The notes: generated by a model from the sequence alone, not told the origin. A stretch of 64,000 nucleotides of DNA from Paenarthrobacter sp. A20 (GCF_024168825.1 NZ_JALJWH010000001.1:1984001-2048000); one strand, 5' to 3'. Positions 7,432 through 15,860 are shown, numbered from the stretch's first letter. Program-made: numbers and translations.

Positions 7432-8691
7432 ATGTCCAGCCCTTCACCGATGAGGCCCAGCCCTTCACCGATGCGGCCCAGCCCTTCACGCATACGGGCC
7501 GTCAAGCGCTGCGCCGTGGTGGGCGGCGGAATCATCGGCGTTGCGGTGGCCAGGGAGCTCGCCACCAAGCTCGACGGCGCCCGGGTCACCGTCTATGAGA
7601 AGGAAGACCGCCTCGCTGCTCACCAGACCGGCCACAACTCGGGCGTGGTCCATGCCGGCCTCTACTACGAGCCCGGCGGGCTGAAGGCGCGGTTGTGCCG
7701 CAGGGGAGTGGAGTTGCTGCAGGAATTCTGCGCCATGAAGAACCTTCCCTACGAGGCCTGCGGCAAGCTGGTCATCGCCCAGACGCCTGAGGAATCAAAG
7801 CGGCTGGACAGCATCTTCGCCCGCGCTACGGCCAACGGCGTGCCGGGTGCGCGAATGCTGCACGGTGACCAAATACGCGAGGTGGAGCCGAACGCCGTCG
7901 GACTTTCTGCTTTGCACTCTCCGGAAACCGCGATCGTCGACTATACGGCCATTACCCAGGCGCTCGCCGACGACGTCCGCGCCATGGGCGGAACGATCCG
8001 GCCTGGGCAGGAGGTGACAAGGCTTGAACAGCAAGGCAGTGGGGTGGTGGTTCATACGAAGGGCGGGCGGGATCACTATGACCTCGTTGTGGCTTGCGCG
8101 GGCCTCCAGTCCGACCGTCTCGCCGAGGCAACCGGCGAGCCGGCCACCCCGCGGATCGTGCCGTTCTTCGGGCAGTACTACCTTTTGGGCCAGGAAGCCC
8201 GGGACCAGGTGAAGGGCTTGATCTACCCTCTGCCAGACCCCAGGCATCCGTTCCTGGGTGTGCACCTCACCAAGCGCATCGACGGTGAGATGATGCTCGG
8301 GCCGAATGCGTTTATCTCGTTCGGCCGTGAATCCTACGCGTGGAATGAGGTGAATTTTTCCGACATCCTGAATTACGCGCTTTTCCCGGGGTTCTGGAAT
8401 TTTGCCCGCCAGAACGTGCCCTCTGCCGTCCGTGAATTCCGGACCGTCGTGAGTAGGAAGAAGTTCATCCGGGAAGCGATGCGCTTTGTTCCCTCGCTGG
8501 AGGGCGCCGGCATCCTCCCCGGAACGCGCGGCGTCCGGGCCCAGGCCATGAACGGTGACGGTTCGCTGGTGGATGACTTTGTGATCGCACGACGCCGGGA
8601 CACGGTCTTGGTGCGCAACGCGCCATCGCCGGGGGCAACGTCGTCGATGGCCATCGCCGAGTACATCGTGGAGCAGGCGCTGCAGGACTGA
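7432..8691 (+). CDS. lhgO: L-2-hydroxyglutarate oxidase
   Basis: 419 aa FAD enzyme that oxidises L-2-hydroxyglutarate to 2-oxoglutarate. The dinucleotide-binding GGGIIGVAVARELA opens the conserved part, followed by HQTGHNSGVVHAGLYY, KARLCRRG and the C-terminal SPGATSSMAIAEYI that closes the FAD site. The ATG at 7432 is chosen because GAGGAG precedes it closely; a GTG at 7393 is in frame but weaker. The first 24 residues are three near-identical heptapeptides (SPSPMRP, SPSPMRP, SPSRIRA) encoded by 21-nt tandem repeats at 7438-7496, which is not part of the family fold. In-frame ATGs inside the repeat (7450, 7471) could serve as alternative starts. Confidence 0.9.
   Translation: MSSPSPMRPSPSPMRPSPSRIRAVKRCAVVGGGIIGVAVARELATKLDGARVTVYEKEDRLAAHQTGHNSGVVHAGLYYEPGGLKARLCRRGVELLQEFCAMKNLPYEACGKLVIAQTPEESKRLDSIFARATANGVPGARMLHGDQIREVEPNAVGLSALHSPETAIVDYTAITQALADDVRAMGGTIRPGQEVTRLEQQGSGVVVHTKGGRDHYDLVVACAGLQSDRLAEATGEPATPRIVPFFGQYYLLGQEARDQVKGLIYPLPDPRHPFLGVHLTKRIDGEMMLGPNAFISFGRESYAWNEVNFSDILNYALFPGFWNFARQNVPSAVREFRTVVSRKKFIREAMRFVPSLEGAGILPGTRGVRAQAMNGDGSLVDDFVIARRRDTVLVRNAPSPGATSSMAIAEYIVEQALQD
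7438..7496 (+). repeat. 21-nt in-frame tandem repeat (about 2.8 copies)
   Basis: The unit CAGCCCTTCACCGATGCGGC is repeated twice almost perfectly and then in a diverged third copy at the start of lhgO. Each unit encodes seven residues (SPSPMRP). Copy number changes would keep the frame. Confidence 0.85.
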
Positions 8692-8763
8692 TTGGCGCCA
8701 GAGTTAACAAGCCTGTGACCCAGCAGAAACGGCGCCCACATCAGGGCTGGATACGGTTGCGGC

Positions 8764-8985
8764 ATGATCGCATCACTGGCCTCCCTGGCAACCCGCATCG
8801 GCACCACCCTGGCGGCGTGGATCGAGGCGGCCTATGTTCTGGATTGCGTGGACCCTTCAACGGAGGAAGACGCCGGAGCGGGGTACGGAGCCAGAAGCGA
8901 TCTGACCTGGCTGCCGGCACTTAGCGGCGTCACGGTAGCCAGTGCACGAGCCATCCAATCGCACGCGGAAAGGCCCCGTATTTAG
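8764..8985 (+). CDS. Hypothetical 73-aa protein (weak)
   Basis: A 73-residue open frame beginning MIASLASLATRIGTTLAAW, with no recognisable domain and no clear ribosome site ahead of the ATG. The N-terminal half could form one amphipathic or membrane helix. It occupies an otherwise empty 425-bp gap between lhgO (stop 8691) and the DUF4193 gene (start 9118). It may equally be non-coding spacer; the rest of the gap holds no other convincing gene. Confidence 0.3.
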   Translation: MIASLASLATRIGTTLAAWIEAAYVLDCVDPSTEEDAGAGYGARSDLTWLPALSGVTVASARAIQSHAERPRI

Positions 8986-9117
8986 CGCTGGAACCAGCTC
9001 GAAAAGCTGCAGTATGTTGCGTTGGGCACACTATTCGTTTATCGCGGGTAGTATGCCCTAAACTGCTTCACTGAGGTGCCGGTATAGGCACTATGCAGCA
9101 ACGAAAGCGAACCTTCA

Positions 9118-9420
9118 ATGGCTACTGATTACGACGCCCCGCGCAAGACAGAAGAAGAGTCTCCCGCCGAATCGCTTGAAGCCCTTCAGGCATCCCGTGG
9201 GAACAGTGCGCAGACTGCAGTGATCGACGTCGAGGAAAACGATACCGCCGAAGGAATCGACCTTCCTGGCGCCGACCTTTCCGGTGAAGAACTGACTGTC
9301 ATTGTGGTCCCGGAACAGTCCGATGAATTCACCTGTGGTTCCTGCTTCCTTGTCCGCCACCGCTCCCAGATTGCGCTGGAAAAGAACGGCCTGAAGTTCT
9401 GCAAGGACTGCGAGGGCTAA
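9118..9420 (+). CDS. DUF4193 domain-containing protein
   Basis: 100 aa. An acidic N-terminal half (DYDAPRKTEEESPAESLE, then VDVEENDTAEG-like segments) precedes a compact C-terminal zinc-ribbon-like part with two CxxC pairs, CGSCFLVRHR and CKDCEG. This matches DUF4193, a small protein nearly universal in actinobacteria and of unknown function. The paired cysteines suggest zinc binding; that is inference from spacing. It is transcribed alone and is followed by a hairpin terminator. Confidence 0.95.
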   Translation: MATDYDAPRKTEEESPAESLEALQASRGNSAQTAVIDVEENDTAEGIDLPGADLSGEELTVIVVPEQSDEFTCGSCFLVRHRSQIALEKNGLKFCKDCEG

Positions 9421-9474
9421 GTAACGCCAGGGTCTCGTTATCTTCGATCACGAAAAAGTGCGCGGAGACCTTTA

Positions 9475-9500
9475 AAACAGCCGCGGAATGCGGCTGTTTC
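9475..9500 (+). terminator. Rho-independent terminator after the DUF4193 gene
   Basis: AAACAGCCGC (9475-9484) pairs perfectly with GCGGCTGTTT (9490-9499) around a 5-nt loop, 55 nt after the DUF4193 stop. Confidence 0.8.
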
Positions 9501-9635
9501 CGGCTTTCGACGACCCTCCTGTGATCACTGGACAGCGCGCTTAACGGTTGCGCGCCGAAGCGGCCACAACCCGTTCAAACCCCGCATGCGCTCCTACAGT
9601 TGAAGTATCAACTTCGCCTGAAGGGGGCACAAAAA

Positions 9636-10181
9636 ATGAGGAAACTAGGAGCGGGTTTGGCAGCCGTCCTGGCAGCTGCCGGACTCGGTCTGGCGGCACC
9701 GGGGCCGGCCTCGGCAGCGCCATATTGCGGAATCGCGTGGGGTTCCTTGGCCAAGGCCGATCCCGACATGAGTTCCGCCAACGTCACGAACGTCCGCACC
9801 GGCCAACAGCCGTGTTTCGACCGTTTGGTGATTGACATGACCGGCAAAGTGGCTGGCTATTCGGTGCAGTATGTGCCGGTGGTGGTGCAGGACGCCACTG
9901 GCTATCCCATCCCGGTTCTCGGGGACGCTGACCTGCAAGTAGTGGTAACGGCACCCTCCCACGACCAGTACGGCCAGCCCACGTACCTGCCTGCAGCCAA
10001 GGCAGAGCTCTCCAACGTGTCGGGCTACCAGACGTTCCGTCAGGTGGTCTTTGCGGGCAGCTTCGAGGGCACCACGAGCATCGGCTTGGGCGTCCGTGCC
10101 CGGCTTCCGTTCCGGGTGTTCACCTTGGACGGGCCCGACGGCGGGTCCCGCCTGGTGGTGGACGTCGCCCATCGCTGGTAG
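9636..10181 (+). CDS. Secreted AMIN-like domain protein
   Basis: 181 aa from the ATG at 9636, which follows an AGGGGG ribosome site. A classic Sec signal peptide is visible: MRKLG, a hydrophobic Ala/Leu core, and a PASAAP cleavage region near residue 27. The mature part contains CFDRLVIDMTG, a central beta-rich region and a C-terminal FTLDGPDGGSRLVVDVAHRW, matching the AMIN-like domain of actinobacterial secreted proteins. These are thought to bind the envelope, but no function is established. No lipobox Cys is present, so it is probably a soluble secreted protein. A TTG at 9600 is in frame but would place charged residues before the signal. Confidence 0.8.
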   Translation: MRKLGAGLAAVLAAAGLGLAAPGPASAAPYCGIAWGSLAKADPDMSSANVTNVRTGQQPCFDRLVIDMTGKVAGYSVQYVPVVVQDATGYPIPVLGDADLQVVVTAPSHDQYGQPTYLPAAKAELSNVSGYQTFRQVVFAGSFEGTTSIGLGVRARLPFRVFTLDGPDGGSRLVVDVAHRW

Positions 10182-10230
10182 GAGGTTCGGCCACTGCTCG
10201 CCACAACGCGGGAAGTCCGCCACAACGCGA

Positions 10231-10277
10231 GAAAGCGGCCAGTTCGCCGGAGACTTCCCTGCGAACTGGCCGCTTTC
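10231..10277. terminator. Large palindrome / bidirectional terminator between convergent genes
   Basis: GAAAGCGGCCAGTTCGC (10231-10247) and its exact complement (10261-10277) flank a 13-nt loop. It lies between the stops of the secreted protein (plus) and the APC permease (minus), where a shared terminator is expected. Two direct copies of CGCCACAACGCG (10199-10210 and 10218-10229) sit immediately left of it, so it may be part of a dispersed extragenic palindromic element. Confidence 0.65.
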
Positions 10278-10311
10278 CCACGAACTCGACGCAGGCGTAC
10301 CGGGGGGGCGT

Positions 10312-11850
10312 CTATTCCGGTACCACCAGGGCCGGGGTGTCCTTCCGGATGGTCTCGCCGCGGAAGAAGCCCGGGCGGACACGGGACATGATCAGCATGA
10401 CCACGGCACCCAACGCCAGGATCCCGATGCCGAGCACGAACACGAGCCCCACTCCGAAGATCTCCGAGCCGCTGCCGAACTCCGGAGCCCAGCTGTCAAC
10501 GGCGGTCTGCAGGAAGACCACGAACAGGCCTACGCCACCCAGCAGCGGGCAGACGAGCCGGAAGAAGAAGTTCCGGGCGCTGGAGAACACGCTGTTGCGG
10601 AAGTACCAAACACAGGCAATCGCCGTCAGCCCGTAGTAGAAGCAGATCATCAAGCCCAAAGCCAGGATGGTGTCGTTAAGGACGTTCTCGCTGATCACGT
10701 GCATCACTGCGTAGAAGCCCGCCGACAGGACGCCGGCCGCAACGGTGGCGAAGCCCGGCGTCGAGAACTTCTTGCTCATGTGGCTGAAGCGCTCGGGCAG
10801 GGCGCCGTAGTGCGCCATGGCCAGCAGGCTGCGCGACGGCGAGGTGAACGTGGACTGCAGGGAGGCGGCGGAGCTGGACAGCACCGCCAGGGACATGAGG
10901 ATCGCGAAGGGACCCATGACCGGGGAGGCGAGTGCCGTGAAGACGTTGGCATGGTTGTCGGCGTTGTTCAGGCCGATTCCCGTATCGCCGACTCCGGCAA
11001 ACATCATGGTGGCGATGGTGACCAACAGGTAGATGCCCAGGACGATCACTGCGGTCAGCGTGCCTGCAAGGCCGGCCGTCTTCTTGCCGTTGGCGGTTTC
11101 TTCGTTCACAGTGAGGCAGACATCCCAGCCCCAGTAGACGAAGATCGACAATGAGATGCCGGCCGCGATCTGGCCGAAAGTCTCGATCTTGGTGACGTCG
11201 AACCAGTCCCAGCTGAACGGAACAGCGGTCTCGGAGGTGGACCAGTTGGCGAAAGCCATAGCCACGAACAGTCCCAGGACCAGCAGCTGGAAGCCCACCA
11301 AACCGTACTGGACGATCTTGGTGGTGTGCAGTCCGCGGTAGCTGATCCACACCGCCAGGGCCACGAAGACGAAACATGTGGCAACGTTCAGGAGTTTGTC
11401 CGAAGCGAGGTCGGCGAGCTCGGGTGAGCCCGTGGCCTGCGCCAGGAACAGGTAGAAGAAGTCCACGGCGACGCCCGCGAGGTTGGACAGCACAATGATG
11501 TTGGCCGCGAGCAGGCCCCAGCCACCCATCCAGCCCACCCAGGGGCCGAATGCCTTGGTGACCCAGGTGAACGTGGTGCCGCTGTCCGGGGAGTCCGCGT
11601 TGAGCTCCCGGTACGCGAGCGAGACCAGGATCATCGGAATGAACCCGATCAGGAAGATGACGGGTAGTTGCAGCCCGACTTCGTTGACTGTCGGGCCAAG
11701 GGCGCCCGTTAGTGTGTACGCCGGAGCGATGGTTGAAATGCCAAGAACGACGACGGCGAGGAGCCCCAACTGCCCCGTCTTCAGTCCTTTGCCGCTGATG
11801 TCGTGCGACTTCGCAGCGTCACTGCCGCTGCGGCGGATTGTCTGGCTCAT
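10312..11850 (-). CDS. APC superfamily amino-acid permease
   Basis: 512 aa with about twelve to fourteen hydrophobic segments. The N-terminal KGLKTGQLGLLAVVVLGIST followed by IAPAYTLTGALGP is the helix-1 unwound segment typical of APC transporters. SPDSGTTFTWVTKAFGPWVG lies in the helix-3 region and VYWGWDVCLTVNEET in the helix-6 region. The family imports amino acids and polyamines. Its nearest neighbour upstream on the same strand is a remnant of an agmatine deiminase, so agmatine, putrescine or arginine-type substrates are plausible, but this is inferred only from context. The start at 11850 is about 10 nt from the remnant's stop. Confidence 0.9.
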   Translation of the reverse strand: MSQTIRRSGSDAAKSHDISGKGLKTGQLGLLAVVVLGISTIAPAYTLTGALGPTVNEVGLQLPVIFLIGFIPMILVSLAYRELNADSPDSGTTFTWVTKAFGPWVGWMGGWGLLAANIIVLSNLAGVAVDFFYLFLAQATGSPELADLASDKLLNVATCFVFVALAVWISYRGLHTTKIVQYGLVGFQLLVLGLFVAMAFANWSTSETAVPFSWDWFDVTKIETFGQIAAGISLSIFVYWGWDVCLTVNEETANGKKTAGLAGTLTAVIVLGIYLLVTIATMMFAGVGDTGIGLNNADNHANVFTALASPVMGPFAILMSLAVLSSSAASLQSTFTSPSRSLLAMAHYGALPERFSHMSKKFSTPGFATVAAGVLSAGFYAVMHVISENVLNDTILALGLMICFYYGLTAIACVWYFRNSVFSSARNFFFRLVCPLLGGVGLFVVFLQTAVDSWAPEFGSGSEIFGVGLVFVLGIGILALGAVVMLIMSRVRPGFFRGETIRKDTPALVVPE

Positions 11851-11862
11851 GAGAGGCCCTTT

Positions 11863-12183
11863 CTAGATGGCCGAAGGCTGTTGCTGCGTAATGCAGTGGA
11901 TGCGGCCGCCCCGGGCGAAGAGTTCCGGCGTGTCAACACTGACCACGCGGCGTCCGGGGTAGGCATCGGCGAGAATGCGGAGCGCTTTCTCGTCCATGGG
12001 GTCGTTGAATCTGCAGGCGATGACGCCGCCGTCTCGGACGGCATGCGCCAAGAGCTCACGCGGAGGCTCCTTTGGATAGAGGTCCGTGCTTGTGCTTGTG
12101 CGGTGCCGCGCGGTGCGTTGGGGTGTGGGCTCCCCGTTTGGTACGGGCCAGGAAAGTCGGGGCTTCCAGGCTGGCAATTTCAA
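11863..12183 (-). pseudogene. Agmatine deiminase C-terminal remnant
   Basis: The last roughly 65 codons read LLAHAVRDGGVIACRFNDPM, then LADAYPGRRVVSVDTPEL, and end RGGRIHCITQQQP, which is the C-terminal end of agmatine deiminase (PAD_porph family, normally about 340-370 aa), including the catalytic Cys in IHC. About 80% of the protein, with the N-terminal barrel repeats and the other catalytic residues, is missing. The residues before PRELL (about 12070-12183) do not resemble the family. The usual GGGG before IHC is altered to GGR. It is a deletion-derived fragment, probably non-functional, upstream of the permease and behind an operator-like palindrome. Confidence 0.75.
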
Positions 12184-12218
12184 TCATGGGGGCAAGTACT
12201 CCGTGAGACGACAGTCAC

Positions 12219-12239
12219 TAAATGAATAGCGTTCATTTA
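12219..12239. promoter_or_regulatory. Palindromic operator candidate upstream of permease/deiminase remnant
   Basis: TAAATGAA (12219-12226) and TTCATTTA (12232-12239) form a perfect 8-bp inverted repeat around TAGCG. The position, 36-56 nt upstream of the remnant frame and in an AT-rich patch, suits a TetR-type repressor site. No regulator gene is adjacent, so it may have been lost together with most of the deiminase. Confidence 0.6.
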
Positions 12240-12240
12240 G

Positions 12241-12542
12241 TATGACCGGAGTCACGCTTCAGCGCAAGGAGCGGGCAGAATGCCATGCATTTATGACTGG
12301 TCTGGGTTGGGCTGCGGGTGGAGCCGCTCCCGGCTCGAGGGTACGGCCTGCGTGGGGCGGCATCTCAACCAGTCCCGTGCCCCGCACTATGGGTGGGTTC
12401 GACTGCCGAGGGGCGGCATCTCGGCTCTTTGCCGACGGAACCAACGCTCATCGAGCTGGGCTCCCTCATGTCTTGGGGCAAGTTTTCCACATAGGGAAGT
12501 TGGGGCCTGATGGTGCTACGTGCCGGCTGGAAGAGTTGAGGC
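12241..12542. other. Gene-free leader before the DUF222-HNH gene
   Basis: 302 bp with no credible reading frame on either strand. It contains a repeated GGGGCGGCATCTC (12355-12367 and 12411-12423) and the AT-rich GTTTTCCACATAGG about 55 nt before the next start. No promoter could be fixed with confidence. Confidence 0.5.
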
Positions 12543-14057
12543 ATGGAGCAGATTCGAGCCACTCAGACGCCGTCAGGCACGGCTCTCGCTCGCGCCCAAC
12601 GGCCGCCGTCCAGGGGATCCGGACCTCGGGTTTCTGACCTCATCACACTCCTGGGCGCAGTCCGCCTCGGCGCCGACAGCGGGGAGCTGATCGATCAGAT
12701 CCGCGGGTTGGAGAATCTGAAGTCCGCCGTCACCGGGTTGCAGGCGAGGATCGCGGTGGCTTTCGATCTGGCACAACGGCAAGAGCAGGCCGAGGCCGGT
12801 GTGCCCGTGTCCGAGCGGGGTAAGGGTGTCGGGGCGCAGGTGGCGTTGGCTCGGCGGGAGTCCCCGAATCGTGGCTCCCGACTCCTGGGGATGGCCAAAG
12901 CCCTGGTCATGGAGATGCCGAGGACTCTGGCGGCGCTGGAGTCAGGGGAGTTGAATGAGTGGCGGGCGACGCTGCTGGTCAGGGAAACGGCGTGCTTGTC
13001 TGTGGAGGACAGGTGTGCGGTGGATGAGGAACTCGCCGCGGACACCGGAACTTTCGACGGCGCTGGGGATCAAGCGATCATTGCCGCGGCGAAAGCGGCC
13101 GCGTACCGGCGTGATCCGCGGTCGGTGGTGAAGCGTGCCTCCCACGCTGTCACCGAGCGGACCGTGAGTCTTCGTCCGGCGCCGGACACCATGACGTACC
13201 TGACTGCGTTGCTGCCCGTCGCGCAAGGGGTCGCGGTCTATGCCGCGCTCACGCGTCGGGCTGATTCTGCCCGTTCGGCCGGTGATCCCCGGAACCGGGG
13301 CCAGATCATGGCCGACACCCTCGTCGAGCGCATCACCGGTACACCGGGAGGGATCTCAGGGATCAACCTGGACCTCGTCATGACCGACCGAACCCTCTTC
13401 CAGGGCGATGCCGAACCCGCACGCGTGAAGGGCTACGGAATTGTCCCAGCAGGGTGGGCCCGGAAACTGGTCGGCGCGGGAGAAGCGGCATCACCAGGAC
13501 ACAGGCCAATAGCAGGCGTCGAACCCGCACCACGCCAAAAGCGACCGCCGGTCCCAGACCCCTCGCTACGGCAGAGCTTCGGATCATCGCCAGACCGGGA
13601 TGTCCCGCGGGTTAGGGATGCCCCGCCGGAGCAGGATCGCGAGTTCCAGGTCTGGCTTCGCCGGCTCTACACTGCACCGGCCACGGGAGACCTCCTGACC
13701 ATGGATTCCAAAGCCAGGCTCTTCCCACCCCGGCTCAGACGCTTCATCGAAACCCGTGATGACACCTGCCGCACCCCCTACTGCGACGCGCCCATCCGCC
13801 ATATCGACCACATCGTGCCCTGGCACGCCGGAGGCACCACCACCCTGGCCAACGGGGCCGGACTCTGCGAAGCCTGCAACCACACCAAAGAAAACACCGG
13901 CTGGAGCGCCAACACCGTGTCCGGGGACGTCCATACCGTGGAATTACGCACGCCCACGGGGCATGTGTACCGTTCCAAAGCCCCGCCGATGCCGGGCCCT
14001 GGCACTCTTCGCGCCACCGCTCCAATGTCCGAGTCGCCTGAGATTTTCGTCAGCTGA
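12543..14057 (+). CDS. DUF222 / HNH endonuclease (13E12 repeat family)
   Basis: 504 aa. The N-terminal two-thirds carries a DUF222 helical domain ([48 protein letters not shown]). The C-terminal part has an HNH nuclease: [13 protein letters not shown], then [14 protein letters not shown] and [11 protein letters not shown], with two Cys pairs for zinc and the HIDHIVP catalytic His. These proteins are multi-copy in Arthrobacter and mycobacteria (13E12 family). Their biological role is unresolved; selfish homing-like spread and DNA repair are both possible. A Pro/Arg-rich region near residues 310-365 links the two domains. It is a single-gene unit. Confidence 0.93.
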   Translation: MEQIRATQTPSGTALARAQRPPSRGSGPRVSDLITLLGAVRLGADSGELIDQIRGLENLKSAVTGLQARIAVAFDLAQRQEQAEAGVPVSERGKGVGAQVALARRESPNRGSRLLGMAKALVMEMPRTLAALESGELNEWRATLLVRETACLSVEDRCAVDEELAADTGTFDGAGDQAIIAAAKAAAYRRDPRSVVKRASHAVTERTVSLRPAPDTMTYLTALLPVAQGVAVYAALTRRADSARSAGDPRNRGQIMADTLVERITGTPGGISGINLDLVMTDRTLFQGDAEPARVKGYGIVPAGWARKLVGAGEAASPGHRPIAGVEPAPRQKRPPVPDPSLRQSFGSSPDRDVPRVRDAPPEQDREFQVWLRRLYTAPATGDLLTMDSKARLFPPRLRRFIETRDDTCRTPYCDAPIRHIDHIVPWHAGGTTTLANGAGLCEACNHTKENTGWSANTVSGDVHTVELRTPTGHVYRSKAPPMPGPGTLRATAPMSESPEIFVS

Positions 14058-14108
14058 ACCTGAAGGCTCAGGGCTTATTTAGCGGCCCAGTATCTAGCGG
14101 CCCGGTGA

Positions 14109-14888
14109 TTAGTAACCCAGTGTCGGCAACGTCAGGATTTCGGCTCCGTCGTTGGTGATGGCGATGGTGTGCTCGCTGTGGGCTGTCCGGCAACCCGTCA
14201 CGCTGCGGAGCGTCCATCCGTCGGCGTCGGTGACCAGTTGTGCGGTGTCGGCCATGACCCAGGGCTCGAGGGCCAGCAGCAAACCGGGACGCAGCTTGTA
14301 GCCGCGGCCGGGCCGTCCCATGTTTGGGACGTGGGGATCCTGGTGCATGGTCGACCCGATGCCATGGCCACCGAACTCGGTGTTGACGGGGTAGCCCGCC
14401 TCGCTCAGGACTGCGCCGATGGCGTAGGAGAGGTCTCCGATCTTGGCGCCGGGGCGGGCTGCTGCAATTCCGGCGCGCAGGGCTCGCTCGGTCACCTCGA
14501 TCATCGCCACGCTCTCCGCCGGCCTCGATTCGCCCACGATGAAGCTGATGGCAGAGTCGGCTGCGACGCCGTGGAGGGAGACGGCGAGGTCGAGTGTCAA
14601 CAGGTCGCCGTCGGCAAGTGCGTAGTCCCGGGGCAACCCGTGCAGCACGGCATCGTTGACGCCTGTGCAGATGTAGTGGCCGAAGGGACCCCGTCCAAAG
14701 GAGGGTGCGTAGTCGACGTAACAGGAGACTGCTCCTGCCTCGAGGATCATGGACTTTGCCCACTGGTCGATGTCCAGGAGGTTTGTGCCCACAGTGGTAC
14801 GGCCCTTCAAGGTGTGCAGAATGTTGGCGACCAATGCCCCCGTATCCTTTGCGCGGACAAGCTCAGCGGGGCTGAGGATTTCGATCAT
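14109..14888 (-). CDS. map: Type I methionine aminopeptidase
   Basis: 259 aa from the ATG at 14888, which has GAAAGG close upstream; a second ATG at 14906 would add six residues. It removes the initiator Met from nascent proteins. The metal ligands are visible: LTLDLAV (Asp), HGVAADSAIS (Asp), GGHGIGSTMHQDPHVP (His), LALEPWV (Glu) and HSEHTIAI (Glu). It lacks the N-terminal SH3-binding extension of some actinobacterial MetAPs. It is divergent from the small XRE gene across a 70-bp region, an arrangement suggesting this is an accessory, regulated MetAP paralogue rather than the housekeeping one in the secY-adk-map operon. Confidence 0.93.
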   Translation of the reverse strand: MIEILSPAELVRAKDTGALVANILHTLKGRTTVGTNLLDIDQWAKSMILEAGAVSCYVDYAPSFGRGPFGHYICTGVNDAVLHGLPRDYALADGDLLTLDLAVSLHGVAADSAISFIVGESRPAESVAMIEVTERALRAGIAAARPGAKIGDLSYAIGAVLSEAGYPVNTEFGGHGIGSTMHQDPHVPNMGRPGRGYKLRPGLLLALEPWVMADTAQLVTDADGWTLRSVTGCRTAHSEHTIAITNDGAEILTLPTLGY

Positions 14889-14920
14889 TCGGCGCCTTTC
14901 GTTCATGTGAGACCAATAAC

Positions 14921-14942
14921 TATCCCGGCCATATTATCCCGG
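14921..14942. promoter_or_regulatory. Direct TATCCCGG repeats between map and XRE gene
   Basis: Two exact TATCCCGG copies (14921-14928 and 14935-14942), 14 bp start to start, sit in the 70-bp divergent promoter region. The position fits an operator read by the XRE protein encoded immediately to the right. Confidence 0.45.
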
Positions 14943-14958
14943 TATTACAATTGGAGCC

Positions 14959-15261
14959 ATGGTCAGGCTGCCGCTTACTCCCGCAGAGGCCGAGCGTGGA
15001 CAACGCCTCGGTGCTCTGCTGCGTCGCGCCCGGGGCGGGCGATCCATGTTGGAGACCGCCCTCGATGCCCGGGTCTCGCCGGAAACGCTCCGAAAGATTG
15101 AGTCGGGCAGGGTGGCTACGCCGGCTTTCCCAACCGTAGCTGCGATCGCCGACGTCCTTGGGCTTTCCCTTGACGAGGTATGGGCCGAGATCAACCAACC
15201 CGACAAGGGCGTAGATGCTGAAGGCTCTCGACGAAGCGCCCGCGAATGGCTCGCCTCCTAG
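14959..15261 (+). CDS. XRE-family helix-turn-helix protein
   Basis: 100 aa. The helix-turn-helix spans about residues 18-70: LGALLRRARGGRSMLETA, ARVSPETLRKIESGRVATPA and FPTVAAIADVLGLSLDEVW, the standard HTH_3 helices. The protein is almost only a DNA-binding domain plus a short tail. It is divergent from map and is a likely autoregulator and repressor of that gene through the repeats between them. This is inference from arrangement. Confidence 0.88.
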   Translation: MVRLPLTPAEAERGQRLGALLRRARGGRSMLETALDARVSPETLRKIESGRVATPAFPTVAAIADVLGLSLDEVWAEINQPDKGVDAEGSRRSAREWLAS

Positions 15262-15278
15262 GCTTTGTGGCAGACGCC

Positions 15279-15860
15279 TCAGCGCTTGGGGCGGGCCCGA
15301 ACATGAAGTCGCTCGCCTTGCTGGCCAAATAGTGTGAGGAGTTCCACCGGTTCCGAGGTGGCACTCGTAAACCAGTGTGGAGTGCGGGTGTCGAATTCCG
15401 CCACCTCGCCCGGTTTCAAAATGAAGTCGCTGTCGCCAAGCACTAAGCGCAGCTTTCCGTTGAGGATGTACATCCAGTCGTAACCTTCGTGCGATTGCGG
15501 CTCCGGAATCTCCTTGCCTGTGCCACTCTTGAGCACCATCTTGAACGCCTGGATTCCGCCGGGTCGCCGAGTGAGGGGGAGGGCGGTGCCCCACTCGTGA
15601 ACGTGTGGTTTGAGGTGGATGCGGGGATCACCAGTCTCCGGGGCGTCGATCAACTCTTCCAGGGGGACTTGATGGAGCCGCGCGATCGGGAGCAGGAGTT
15701 CCAGGGTGGGTTTGCGCTGGCCTGACTCCAGCCTCGAAAGCGTACTGACGGAGATGCCGGTTGCCTCCGAAGCTTCCGCAAGCGTCACGTTGCGCTGTGT
15801 CCGCATCGTGCGCAGGCGGGGACCGACGGCGTCGAGCATGGTGCTGAAATCTGTAACCAT
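15279..15860 (-). CDS. XRE-cupin transcriptional regulator
   Basis: 193 aa. An N-terminal helix-turn-helix (PRLRTMRTQRNVTLAEASEA, GISVSTLSRLESGQRKPTLE) is followed by a cupin domain (HEGYDWMYILNGKLRLVLGD, LKPGEVAEFDTRTPHWF). This is the HTH plus small-molecule-binding cupin layout of PuuR/SinR-like regulators. The ATG at 15860 is assumed; GGAGG is only 1 nt away from it, so the true start could be the next Met at 15839 or an upstream TTG. It is divergent from the FAD oxidoreductase, which it probably controls. Confidence 0.88.
   Translation of the reverse strand: MVTDFSTMLDAVGPRLRTMRTQRNVTLAEASEATGISVSTLSRLESGQRKPTLELLLPIARLHQVPLEELIDAPETGDPRIHLKPHVHEWGTALPLTRRPGGIQAFKMVLKSGTGKEIPEPQSHEGYDWMYILNGKLRLVLGDSDFILKPGEVAEFDTRTPHWFTSATSEPVELLTLFGQQGERLHVRARPKR

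Noticed and set aside
7438..7496. CRISPR-like repeat
   Set aside because: The 21-nt units are contiguous, in frame and have no spacers. The same applies to the 17-, 19- and 32-bp arrays elsewhere.
12543..14057. Mobile element or homing endonuclease insertion
   Set aside because: The DUF222-HNH gene has no flanking inverted repeats, target duplication or interrupted host gene; it is a free-standing member of a common actinobacterial family.
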